A stretch of DNA of 64,000 nt from Dipylidium caninum (taxonomy: Eukaryota; Platyhelminthes; Cestoda; Cyclophyllidea; Dipylidiidae), in the NCBI GenBank assembly GCA_017562135.1, contig QEYB01001312.1:1674001-1738000 (forward strand). Reading direction: 5' to 3'. The notes beneath the pieces are model-generated. The model had not been told where the DNA came from, ran no database searches, and saw only the letters and a program-made list of their open reading frames with translations. How positions within the stretch are numbered: position 1 is the first letter of the stretch; the number at the start of each line of letters is the position of its first letter. This document shows positions 27,601 through 39,762 of this stretch, piece after piece. The position numbers and the translations under genes are program-made.

Positions 27601-28240
27601 TTAATTCACATTTCGCAATTATCCAAGTGATTTTGTGATGCTGCTTTTGCGGCAGGAAGTCTCTGAGGTTTGCACTTCCACCTTTAATCCGAAGCACCGG
27701 GTAGCACCTAAATAACTAATTAGAGAATTGCCAGAACATTCCACAATTTTATAATACTTTGGCGCCATACTTCATGACTAACTTATGTTCGTTGTTAATT
27801 TGGTAAAAACACATTCTTTTGGGGATGCTAGTAACTGTCGTACGAGCCCTACACGTCACAGGATGTGGACTTATTCCGCAATATGAAGCGGTGTTTTGGG
27901 GGGTGAGTGTAAATTGGGGGAGAAATTCACGTTTAATTTCTCGCAGATAAAGTTCGTAATAAATTATACTGACCATGGTCACGCTTTTCCATGTCGACGG
28001 CTTTTTCTCGCCACAAAAAGTTGTGATTAGTGAAAGAGGTGATAAAAGTAGCCAATCACTTCGTCAGACAGTTGGCACCTCTTCTCTGCCACTCCTCCGC
28101 GCCCATTGGCTGAGTTTTGCCCGCCACTGATGCGTGCGCACGAGCATTCGAGGGAGGACGCTGGCCAGCATGAAGATGCCTCAAAATTCCGAGGTGATCT
28201 CCGCCCTCCTGACGTTATGCGACACTGAGCACTGGGCGCC

Positions 28241-31200
28241 ATGATAGAACCCTGCTTAAATGCCATCACCCTGCCACGTCTCCTGATCCTCCTCCTTCCC
28301 CTCGTTGTTAGCAACGAACTTCGCACCATGCTGGTGGAGTCGGGGAGAGACGATCCGGTGCTCTCCGGGATTAACCACGAGAACGACAAGATCCTCATCT
28401 CCGACCGAACCAGCAGCAGTGCTAGAGGTGGTGGCAGTGCCGGCAGCACCTACCTAGTGGGCAATCGCAGCAGTCCCTACGGCCCGCTGCCTGCCACCGT
28501 CAACACGTCTAACGGCGTTGTGAGGATGCAGAACAGAAAGGTCTCCGAACACATCGGTCCAGACGGCCGATTCAAGTCGAGTATCTGCGATCAACCCAAC
28601 GGTTTCTTGCGCAAACAACGCGCCCTCTGTTTACAGTACATACAACTGATGGAGTCGGTTGTGAGGGGTTACTTCATGGGCCTACGCGAGTGCGAGTACC
28701 AGTTTGCGGCAAATCGTTGGAACTGTCTCGGATATAATCTCACCATTCGGACTCTGCCCTCGAGAAGGAAGTCGGGTAAAGTCCTCCGATCGAGTCACAC
28801 GGACGGGCGCTCAAGAAGGAAACGCGTAAGGACATACATGGACCGCCTCCTATCCAGCGGTAAGTCGACATTTTTCACCCTCCTAATCGCCTCTTTCCCT
28901 TATGGCTGCAATGTCACCAGCCTCACGGGCTCTTGTAAGTCGTGGCTCACGGGGCATTAAGTAATGGACCTGGAGGGTTAGCGCGTTGGGCAGCCGTGGC
29001 TGTTTCGCCTCGCAACGGCATAAGAATTTGTTTGCTGGTGATGACAGAAAATCTCATAACGTTTGCTTGCATCCTGCCCGTTTTGATCCGCGATTGGAAG
29101 ACACGGCTTCCCGTTTCACCTTTAAACCTTTCCGTCGGATCTTTTGATCTCTTCGCCTCTACGCCTCTTAAAGCATCCTTTTGAAGTAGGACAAAAGAAA
29201 CCATTCCGGACACTTTTCTGATCATCACAGGTCTTAACCAAGGTAACGACACATGGGAAATGGGAGCTGATTTCACGAAACTGAGGGGAGCTTTTCGGAA
29301 TGTGTGGGAGAGGCCACATAGCTTGTTAAAGAGCCTTGTGTAGCAAGGAAATTGGCTTATCAGGTCGGTAAATTTCAAGTTGGTTACTTCAAAGATGTCA
29401 ACTCTTCGGTATTGTGCGACGAGGTGACCGGAGGCCGCGAAAACTGTCCACCAGCTTCCCTGAAGCCCGCGAACGAGCTGCTCGAAACTAAATTGTTGAC
29501 ATTTTGAGATAGTTGAAAGAGGTTTACGGGTGGTTCAAAGGCCATTAGTCATGCCAGCGGGTAGTTGCGCGGGTCTTCGGTACCCTACCAACTTCCACAT
29601 CGGGTCGGTGGACTAGTGAGGGTGAAATTTGGTCGCAGGTCGGGGGAGCCATAAAAAGAGGCTAAAATACTGCCCCAACAACAAGTCCCGCATAAATTTC
29701 TCGTAGATTTATTGCTCGATAGTTCACACCTCCTTCTTGCATCCCAAGCGGCCAGCAGCAGCGTTTTTACGATGTGTGAGCTTTTATGCATTCCTCCACC
29801 GTTCACAAGAACCACCTCCACTCCGAGAATCGCCTCTACAATTAATTACTTGCGCTGCCAGTTGGAAGACTCAGAATAGGCTGGACGCAAGTGGTTGTGC
29901 GAGTTTAAGGCCTTGTGCCGGAGCGGACGAAGGGAGTTAAAGTGCCGTTGAAGATGGTACGAATTCCAAGTGGGTTTGCTTTCATTCCGAGAATGTGCCT
30001 GCATGGTGAAATGCGGGCCGGTTATCCCAGCCGCTGCTGCGGCACCACCGAAGGGATTCGTCCTGGCGCAGGAGGGGAACAATAGTGCACAAGGGGAAAA
30101 GGTCTCGGGTTCGATTGTAGCCAGGTGGATTACTTATGGAAAGGCAAAAGTCATCTATATTTATCTACAGACATTGCTTTCCTTCAAAAACCAAGAGGCA
30201 TGATTATTTACATTGCACAGGAAAGAAGTCTTTATGCGATCCATCCACCTGCTTCTTGACCAAGAAAGGCATTTCTTTGACACTAAAGGTCACCTTCTTG
30301 GGGTGAAAGGTGGTGGGATTTAGTTAGTATCTTTTCAATAATATGCTTGGACAGATTATTTGAATGGTGAAGCGGGAGCAGACTGAACTTCGCTTTTCTC
30401 CCATTTTCTCGGAGACATCCTACCAAGTTATGACTGTTCGGAATTTAAAAGTCCTCAAGAAACGGCGTATCCCCTTAGGACTCGCGCCACAGTCACGGAT
30501 TTCTCACCTGGTGGGGTTTTGAGGCATTCTCTTAAGCCTTCACTCATCATACACCAGTTCCCTTCGGCCACTTTCACGCAAAGGTTTTGGGGCCAATGCA
30601 AAACTCTATTTACCCAAGGCAACTATGAAACCTCGGCCAAACTCCTCCCTTCTGAGTTCACTTCATTCACCCCTCGTCCCATTGACGATTCTAAGCGCAC
30701 GAACAGATGTCCTGCTTTTCTACATATTCTCTTCAAATTGTCAGTCCGCGGACTGACTCCGCAAAATAGTCTGGGGCTCCCACTCAGAGGCGTCGATATA
30801 AGAAATTTCTGCCTGCACTCGATACTTCCATGGGTGCCTACAATCGGCTCGCCTCCAGCCAGCCAAACCGCATGTCGCTTCTGACCTCCTCGTTCCAGCG
30901 GATGATTCACAAGCACGCCGGAGATTCTCGGCATGACGGTCAGCATGCGAGTTTATGTCCTTAGCTAGCAATTGGAGGTCGTCTGAGGCATCGGGCACCG
31001 GCGTGTTGCGGAAGGCTTTGGTTAAACGACGAGGGGTAATCTCAAAATGCCTTTACGTAAGTTCCTTACACGCGTCAACCATCACTCTCAATCGTCTCCA
31101 GCCTAACGGTACCTTGTGAGTGTGCAGCGTAGAGGCAGGACAGAACGGAAGGGACGATTGTAATCTTGTAAGGGTGAGTTTTTCTTTTTTCGCAAGCGGA

Positions 31201-34200
31201 GCAGTGAAAGAGGGCGACGGGGCGGGGCGGGACGGGGCGGGTGGAGGGGGGACTCGAGAACGGCCGGTAAATGTCGGTTGGGCGCACACGTGGGCATTCG
31301 TGCGAGAGCCTCCTCTCCCCTCCCCCCTCGGCTCCTCGCCTCCGCCTCCGCCTCGGGTCCGGCCCCTGCCCCGGCCCCGTTGCAGACAGACGCACGCGCC
31401 TGACGCTGCTGGCACCTCGTTGGAGCGATGTGCGGGCCTGTTCTCCCTGAAAGCATCCATTCGCGTACGACATGCAACCTCCTCCACATAATTAGTTCTG
31501 AATGTGGGTTTTGTCGAAGACTCTCATGAGCGTGAAATGTTGCTTTGAGAGTCATTACAGTTGACTTTTCGTTCATCACCATAGTTAAAAAACTATTTTC
31601 TAAATTTCGTGAAATCAGTGGATGCCATAGTCTTTTAATCATCACCATCTTGCCTTGCCATTTCTAGTCGTGGTGACCAGTCGAAAAAGTATTTTCCCTA
31701 CTTGGTAGCCCCGTGCTGCCGGCGTGAGCGACCCCACCTCACCGCATTCCACCTCCGCCGTCTCGAAATATGCCGGCACTCGGCTATTCCGCGTGGGGGC
31801 GGGGGGGAGGAGGCCAACTTTTATTTATCCACTCAGATGCTACGTGACTTGGTTTCACGTATGTGTAAGTTACTTCCTCCACAAAGATTCCAACCGAAGG
31901 GAAATACTCGAAAGCAGGCAAACTGTGGAACACCCGCTAGGTGATTGGTGTATTAAATGACACCTCGTTGGTTCTGTTGCGAATGATGGATTCAGTCTAG
32001 TCTGGCTGAGTTGCCACCTGTTTTGGGATGGCGAGCTCGAATGCTGTAAAATATGAAGAAGTACACGGCGTCTACACACTCAGTTCCGAGCTACCAGTGG
32101 TTGGACGTCCAGCTAATTGCGGAATTTTGATTTAACATTTCTGTGGCACGTATTCCAAGCGTCAGTAGAATCGTCGAATTCCTTTAGAAAAGCCTAAAGC
32201 GTGCCAGTGACTTTTCTCCTTATTCCAATCACTGTTCACCAATCTCTAGTTAAGATAAACACCGGAAACGTCCATCTGCTTGTTGTTGATTGCTCGGTCA
32301 GAAACCCGCTCTGTGGAGGGTGTCACTCGGTCGCACTGAAACAAAAGCAGGTACCTTCAACCTCCGACTCGGGTTATCGAAACATGATAGAATTTTGAGC
32401 AGGCCGAGCTCGCCGCCTCCCTTATTTCACGTTGGGACTTGTGTGATTCCAAGAATCCATCAAAGACGATTACCACTCCTGACTTTGGGCTGAGATGAGA
32501 GCAACCTCCCGTGGTTGAAAGTCAGTTCGACTCCCTCAAAGTATGCCTCCCCCTTGTTTTCACTCTATAATTGCACCTAGTGAAATTGTGTGTACCAGTG
32601 GAAGGTATGAATAACTAGCCAAGTTATTTCCTTGTCCGAAACGAAACGTTTTTAGGGTCACATGACTTTTGGTGGCTTCAGCTGTTGTCCAGAATGGTTT
32701 AGCCTGGTTACGTCAACCACAAACAGATAGATTTGGAGGTAAATTAAGGCCACAAATAGTGCTTCAGTTTTAGCTAGCGAGAGGACGTGTCTCGGGGCGC
32801 CGGCATCCTTCCCATGACTTTGTTTACGCTTTCATGACAAGCATGTCTTCAAAAAACCGCACGCACGCATGCTTAGGCCGCTTCATCGGAACTTTTTCTC
32901 CCACTTATCCACCTCTCCTCCGGCCCGGTCTCCCCGTCATGCTCCCGTTTTTTCTATTCATCTTTGTGCCCCAGCTTTAGTAAATAGACGATTCGTTTAT
33001 TACTTATTCCGCCCTTTGGTTAACTTATTTGGCGATGTGGTCAGCGGACCCACAAATAGCCCCCCTTTCTTCCACCATACACTCAATAACATCTTCGTTT
33101 CGGGTAATTGCTTCCTGAACGGGAGGATGAGAAAGGTAAACTTCCAAGCCCAGGCATGCTGCGCTTCCCGTGAGTAATACCAGAACGGAAAAATGTGGCC
33201 TTTTGCAGTCCAGAAGTTAATTTATTGCGAATTTAATCCACTGACGCGATTAAAAGCGCTAATTCCAGGCCAATGGGTTATCAGATCCCTTGGAAGGCAC
33301 TAAAGAGCCTGGTTCATGCGAACTCAGGTATATGGGAAGGAGAAGGCGTCATGTGAGAGCCACAACTGCATTCTCCGACGAGGCACGCAAGTTAATAGAG
33401 AGGACTAATGAAGAACTTTGACTCACGCTGTTGTTAATCATGCCAAGTGCTGCTGTCGTCGACCGAACATGCGGCGGCTAATGTCAAAACGCCGAGAAAT
33501 TGAACAAAGTAGTCGGGTGTATGCTGCATGACGAGGCCGCATGTTGGACAGGTGGTGGGGGGAGGGCGGAGGGCCGCCTGCGTCCTCCTTTGATCACCCA
33601 AACAGGACCACATTTCCGGACAGGTCTACGACCTCGTCAGCCAGACGGTCCTGATACACCCCAGTTCCTCTCGCCCCCTGTCTGCCTCGTCAATCTGTCG
33701 GAATTGCGAGAAAGCGCCTCTAGGCATCGAGAGTAAGCTGAATTTATGCGGGAATAAGAGATGAAATCGTGTTATCACCAAGAGGTCGTTACCGTGTCAT
33801 GTTATGCGTTAAACTGGATTATGCCAAAAAACGCATACATAGGCAGTAGGTTGGCTATTAGCCGTCGGGCGAAATTCTTCCTGCTCCACTTCATCAATCC
33901 CGTCTTGTACCGTTGAAAGCATCTCATCGTATCCCGTTATCTCCTCTGCCACAAACCCGTGTGGGAGTCAGGGAGGTCGGTTGTGGTCTCAGGGACAATT
34001 CCTGCTGAACTGCGGCCACATCTGTGACAGTCTTTTTACCATCGGGAAAGTGTACGCGGGAAATTTAATCAGGGTATTTAAAGACTCGACATCTCCTGTA
34101 ATTCCCTCATTCGTCGCAGTCACGTGGAGGCGTTTATTTTTCCCCACCTCGCCCGAAGGTAACCTCCACTGGAAGAAACATTGTGGAACGGCGTAACTCG

Positions 34201-37200
34201 TGTAAACCACCATGCCCTCAACCGAGCATCACACGCGTTTGGCATGAAATAATGAGCCAAATTTCATGAAATACTTCATTATGGAGGAAAAATAGGAGAA
34301 TTCCTAGATGTGCATTCTGCCGCTTGGAAGACAGGTTTGTGCAGCCATGAAACCAATGCTTCTAAAGGGCAGTCAACAACATCTTTAAATGCGAATTTCA
34401 GCTAGTTTAAATATGTCTATCAAGGACACTTCGGTCCCACCACGGAGCCGTCGATAAGCTCAAGGCTCGTCGGCCATAATTTCGTGGCCTGAGCGAAAGA
34501 CGTTGCGCTAAGTGAGGATGGCCTCTGCGGAGCACTGAACTAACTCCGCGGACTCGATAAGCTCGGGATACGTGTGTTGCGTCGGTGCCCACCCCAACAA
34601 GAGGGCTGTTGAAGACGGAGTATTCGGCAGAGCGTTGGTGATCCAGTGCAGGCCGGATTGTTGCGGAAAAAACACTACTAGACAATTCCCTCTCTCCTTT
34701 TTTGGCACATGCTTAACTAAAAGAGGGCATTAGAGGGCCAAAATGTTAAACTCTTCCAGGTTTCGTGTCGATGGAGAAGTGGAGATAATTTGTAGTTTCC
34801 GCTGTTAAATGTCATGACATTCCGATTTGGACAGTTACATAAAGTTCATTGACTTAATTCTCGTTAGCTTCTGTCATGGACTTAAAACATCCTCCGTATT
34901 TTGCAATGACTTCGATATTTTGGAGCCGCATGGAAGAGATGAGGTGTCAATCCGGAAATGATTGTTCCGTGACCACAGCGTGGGTTATCTTCGTCCCGAA
35001 TCTTGACTGTTTGTGCTCACGATGACATGGAATGGCGGCGGGCTGCTTTAGGAATTGGCATGCGACCTTTTCATTGCGTTTATCGAGCTGTTTCTCACGA
35101 GGTGGGATAAATGGCGAGTTGAAAATGCGCCCTGCGCAGCCGTGGTTGGGCAAAATCCCCCGGTTCTGGGAGGCGTGCATAGTCGCGATAGTGTGCTGAC
35201 AAAAAAAATGATGTGGTGCTCCATTGAAGGTACGCGAGAATCCGCCTACGTGTTGGCAGTCACCTCGGCGGGCATATCGCACGCGGTGACGAAGGCCTGC
35301 AGCTCCGGCCTCCACGACAGCTGCGGCTGCGACCGCACCATCTACGACCACGAGCGGCAGCCCAACTTCGAGTGGTCCGGCTGCTCCGACAACATCCACT
35401 TCGGTGCCGCTTTTTCCAGGAAATTTCTCGACTCACGCGAAAAGGGCCGCGTGCAGAGGAACCCCAAACTGGGTCTCACCAATTTGCACAACAACCACGT
35501 GGGCCGACAGGTGGGTGATGGCACAGAGCAAGGCTTCTACTCTCTTCCTTTCAGTAAAAACTCTCTGTCAACTTATTTTCATCGTGACATCTTTGTCAGA
35601 CCACAAAGTAAAGTCACGAAATCGGGTGCGCCTTCACCTTTTCTTCTATGCACCGTCCAAAAGACCAACATGTCCCCAGGTTCGACAAGTGTCACAGACC
35701 GGATGTTTGTGCTCTCCCGCGCAGGAATCAACTTCCCCGTTAGCGTCAGCAGTCGCTCCTGCGTGAGCATTGTCTTGTAGGATTCACTGTGAGGTGTACT
35801 TTTCCTGTATTAGATGAAACACCGTAAATTACAGACTAGCTTGTGTGAAGCGACTAACGAGGTCATTTCGATATCTACTTCGGGGCCAAATAGGCCTCCC
35901 AAAAATGGCCTCACTAACTTGAACGATGATGACCTTTTGGTGGCGGGACATCGAGGGCGGTGTCGCTTTCATTAGCTTCCAGTATTCTTAATCTTAAAAA
36001 ATTACGTGTTGTTAAGAAAAACGCATTGGAGAACAACCATGTGGCAGCAGTCTTCAGTGGTGTTTGTCAGGGACGGTGAAATGAAGGGTAGGCAATACGA
36101 CTCAAATGACCAGAGATGGACGTCGGACGTCAACTTCATCGCGGAGTTCTCACCTTCGTTCCTGGCAAAGAGTGGAGGGTTGGAAGTGCAGTGGAGCGTA
36201 AGCAGACCGTCAACTACCCTTAGACGATTTGCCAACGCCGCCACCCATTCTGGTGCACCACGGCACTATGCCGCCTCCCAGGGGAGTAGACTTCGTGTGT
36301 GACGTGAACTGTTTGCTGTGATGAGCGACGAAAACTGGCAGGGGACGAGGAGATGTTGGCGCTAAATGCCAGTTCCCAGAAATGTTCCCTTACGCTATCG
36401 TCAGACGGCAAGAGACCTAATAGAGATAAGTGAAGCCGCACAGGGCCCCTTCAGTGCGCTGGACAGACGGTTCCGCGGTAGGAAGGAGGTGATGACCAAC
36501 TGCGGGATCAGGGACTAGGTTGGAGGAGAGCTGCGACTGAAGCGCGTAATATGTCTTTACATTATGGCCTAATGGGACTAGATTAAATTAAAGTAAACTT
36601 CTCATGGCAGTCACCTTAAGCAGTATATTACTATCTTGGCCATTGACGCGACCAAATTTCTAAAATTCCACTCGGGGATGGGAAATTATTCTTATTTTCA
36701 TTCTCGTATGTCAGTGTGGCAGCATGCGCTGAAAGTACTCGCCGTTCTATAACCTTCACATTGGACAAAAGCATCTCAGAATGGAACTGCGTTGCGTTGT
36801 AGGCGGTGGTGAACAAGATGGACATCAAGTGCAAATGTCATGGTGTTAGCGGGTCATGCGAGATGCGGACGTGTTGGCGCGCATTGCCCGATTTTCGCGC
36901 TGTGGGCACTCAGCTTCGCGAGCTCTTTCAGGAGGCAGTGATGGTGGACTATGTGAATAACCGTCTCGTTCCCAAATCTGCACTTTATCACCGCCTGCCA
37001 CCGTCGGGGCCTCCGCAGCCCCCACCGTCGGCGCAGGCCTCGGTGCCTGTCGGTGCTGGTTTGGTGGGACTGCCGATGCCGAGGGAGAACGAGCTCATTT
37101 ACACGACTCGCTCACCCTCCTATTGTCTTCATGACCCGCGTTTTGGCAGCATCGGGACCTACGGACGACGATGCAGCGTTGACTCCAAAGGCCCGGATAA

Positions 37201-37342
37201 CTGCAACTTCCTCTGCTGCGGTCGTGACTACCACAGGGAGGTATTTATCCAGCAGGAGAAGTGCAAGTGCAAGTTCCATTGGTGCTGCGAGGTGCGTTGT
37301 GAGACTTGCGAAAAAACGGTGGTTGTTTCCACCTGCAATTGA
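28241..37342 (+). CDS. WNT4: Wnt ligand, WNT4-like
   Basis: Three exons join in frame: 28241-28859, 35230-35510 and 36803-37342 (stop). They give about 479 aa. Wnt proteins are secreted, lipid-modified ligands of Frizzled receptors. A hydrophobic signal peptide (LLILLLPLVV) opens the protein. An extension of roughly 85 residues precedes the Wnt core, which starts near Cys116. Diagnostic motifs are ECEYQF..NRWNC, TRESAYVLAVTSAG, KACSSG, CGCDRT, WSGCSDNI, LHNNHVGRQ, CKCHGVSGSC (with the acylated serine), TCWRALPDF, CCGRDYHRE and CKFHWCC. WRALPDF and the TRESAY region favour the WNT4 class over WNT11 or WNT5 by eye. Two insertions are odd: a basic stretch with RRKR (residues 192-195) before TRES, and a proline-rich stretch around residue 375. 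Intron 1 is 6.4 kb. Subfamily assignment needs a tree. Confidence 0.88.
28860..35229 (+). other. Wnt intron 1 (no coding content seen)
   Basis: A 6.4-kb intron with donor G|GTAAGT and acceptor ccattgaag. It includes a GC-rich stretch near 31.2-31.4 kb. No exon of another gene is recognised on either strand. Confidence 0.7.
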
Positions 37343-37611
37343 TGCGGAGCAGCCCAAGGCCCCTCTTCATCTCCCTCGCTCTCTCCTCTCCCTTCCCTCC
37401 TCAAAATACCGCTGTAAATTTGGCCAACAGTTCCGCACTACGCACACGCCCCATCGTGCATGCCTCTCCACACCCGCCACCGGGTCACAATGGGCCCGAG
37501 GACCTCGAGGAAAGGGACACTCGAACACGCCAGCACAAGCAACCGGTGGAAGTTGTTGTAAAAAGCCGTCTGACAGATTTTCGTGCCCTTATCGACGCTG
37601 CGTTTTATACC

Positions 37612-37631
37612 TATATATATATATATATATT
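37612..37631. repeat. TA dinucleotide microsatellite
   Basis: About ten tandem TA units in the Wnt 3' UTR region, followed by further AT-rich sequence. Confidence 0.85.
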
Positions 37632-37695
37632 ACTTATATTACATTATATATACAATCATGCATACACACCTGCGCACCTCTGCCGCGTCGGCGGA

Positions 37696-37701
37696 AATAA
37701 A
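37696..37701 (+). terminator. Candidate polyadenylation signal for Wnt
   Basis: AATAAA on the plus strand about 355 nt after the Wnt stop codon; the first clear canonical signal downstream. Confidence 0.4.
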
Positions 37702-39762
37702 AGTGAGAATCTCCACCGCACATGCCACTTCTTCGCCCCCCCCCCCGCCGCCTCCTCGCAGTTGACGTCGTGCCCGCGGGGGCCCATCCACTTTCTCGGG
37801 GTGGCCTCGACCCCGAGGACACACCATGTTCCGTTCTATCCTCTCCTCTTTAACAAGTCATTTTTAAAGTAAAAGTAACGAAGACTGTTCTACATGCACT
37901 CCTTTTTTTCACTGAAAACGGTTACACCCAGAAATGTTGGGGTGACGAGTTCATTCATCAAGTTACAATCGAGAAATGTCAAGCTCGTAGAAGCATTTTT
38001 TCTCTTGCCCCAGATATCCCTTAACTCCACCTTCAAGCTATTTTAGTCGACCTGTCTCTCGACCTTCTCCGATCTCGTTGAGCCTTCAGCAGGTAAATGA
38101 ACCACCCGCAGACAGCACAGGCCTCATTTTAACGAGGCTTCCAGGGTTGGGACGCTGCGGAAAGCGCCAGTTTGAGGCACAAAAATGAGCGGTGTTTGAC
38201 CGTGCGATTGTTTTCGCGTCTTCTCAATAGGCGCTATCTTCCCCGGTTAAATGTCCTTTCTTAATTCCTCAAGCTGATAATTATTCCACTAAAATATCGC
38301 ATAACAATTATGGTGGATGCTCTAATAGACAGAGCTAAGTCAAGTGTTTTCACAGTGTAGAGCTTTTCATTAAATCCCATGAAAGTGTTGTCCCCGGAAC
38401 ACATAATGAAATTCTGCTCATCACAAAAGTCTCCGGAATGCGTAATCACTGTGGTCTCTCAATGCCTTCAAGTGAGCCGCCGTTTTCGCGTGAGGCGACT
38501 TTGGTTCAGCCCAAATGACTTTAATTGGGGTAAATTACAAGGACGTGCTCAGTTTTTAAGAGTATTTGCTTGAAATCCTCCCTTTATCCACCATATCCAC
38601 CATAAATTTGACGGACCGAGACGCATCAGGGTGAGTGAATTTTGGATGACCCTTCGCAAATAGCAGGAACATTCATCCTTTTACCAGTGAGACCGTCAGA
38701 GGAACTTCGGGAGGCAAAGGACTCTTGGCAACTCACCTTCAACATCGCTTTGCTGCACCTTGATATGTTTACGCATCTAAAGGTCCGCCCATTAACCAAA
38801 ATTGGTGCCAAAGTTTTTGGAGGATCCCTGGAAAAACGAAGTATTGCGCACTGTAGACTAACTTGGCTATTTTATTCCCTCATCCCGGTAAGTGGCACCC
38901 GCACAACACGTCGAATGGGAATTGGGCCAAAAGTCGTCTTCACTTGTTTCACTTGCCCACTTTCGGTCCCGCGGACCCTCACCCATCATGCTTTGTATCC
39001 CACGTCCAAACCGGCCCCTGTGGCAAATGGAAGGAGCCTTTTCCACTTAGAAGATCCCACAGCTTACGCCTTTGACGGCGGCAAGTATTAGAAGCTCCCC
39101 CATTTGCCGCGAGGGACAGGCGCTTCACTTCGTCAAAGTGCCCTTTCTTCTTGAAGACAAATTCACTCTGCTTTGCCAAAATCGCCTTTATTGCGATGGC
39201 CAAGGTAGTTGCAAGCGAGAGATTGGCAAAAGACATGGTACGACACCTACGCAGGCAGTCTCCAGCACGGACTGCTTCAGAGCTTCTCTCGTCCCGCTTG
39301 CTCGACTCTAAACAAGGAAAGGTTGTTAGGCCAGACAGCGGATGCTTTTGCACCAAATAGGGGAAGTTACCACACTACGTTACACGATTTAACTTGCCAG
39401 TCGACGAATGGTCATTTGCAAAGTATGTGGAGTTTTCTTGGTGCCATAAAAGGAAACTTGAATAAAAGCGTTTTGATATTTACCTTAGCCTAAACTTAAT
39501 TAAAGGGCTCTTTGAGACGTATTTTACAATCCGCCATGTGCTCCCCTTCTACAGATGAAACAAATTTACTAACACTCTCAAGAATTGCAAAATCATGGTC
39601 TTTTCATCGTAAGTGACACTGCATTACTTGAAATTGAGTGGCAGCATTGGAAAAGAAGTTAAAAAATCTAATGTCAAGAGTGTAGGAAACTTGACTGATA
39701 GGTGTGAGGATACAACGTGATGGAAATTCGTGGTCGGAACAACCCACGAGGCAGATAAGCCC

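Larger units (their letters stand above)
9605..28240. other. Gene-poor interval upstream of the Wnt gene
   Basis: About 18.6 kb without a confidently recognised gene lies between the MGME1-like start and the Wnt ATG. The left 2 kb is AT-rich and the rest GC-richer. It contains simple repeats, one diverged dispersed repeat pair (near 11.7 and 20.4-20.9 kb) and a few isolated exon-like segments that match nothing I know (17386-17590 and 18419-18625 on minus). Long open frames such as 12665-13228 minus and 20261-20899 plus have no domain or splice support. Developmental genes often sit beside such intervals, so enhancers are plausible but cannot be seen directly. Confidence 0.6.
37343..39762. 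other. Intergenic interval between Wnt and the convergent PPEF gene
   Basis: About 2.4 kb with the Wnt 3' UTR on the left. It holds a TA repeat and an AATAAA (listed separately). No supported gene was seen; open frames here overlap on several strands and lack motifs. Confidence 0.6.

Noticed and set aside
31053..31648. Several long minus-strand frames in Wnt intron 1
   Set aside because: Mutually overlapping frames in a very GC-rich segment; the expected effect of few stop codons.
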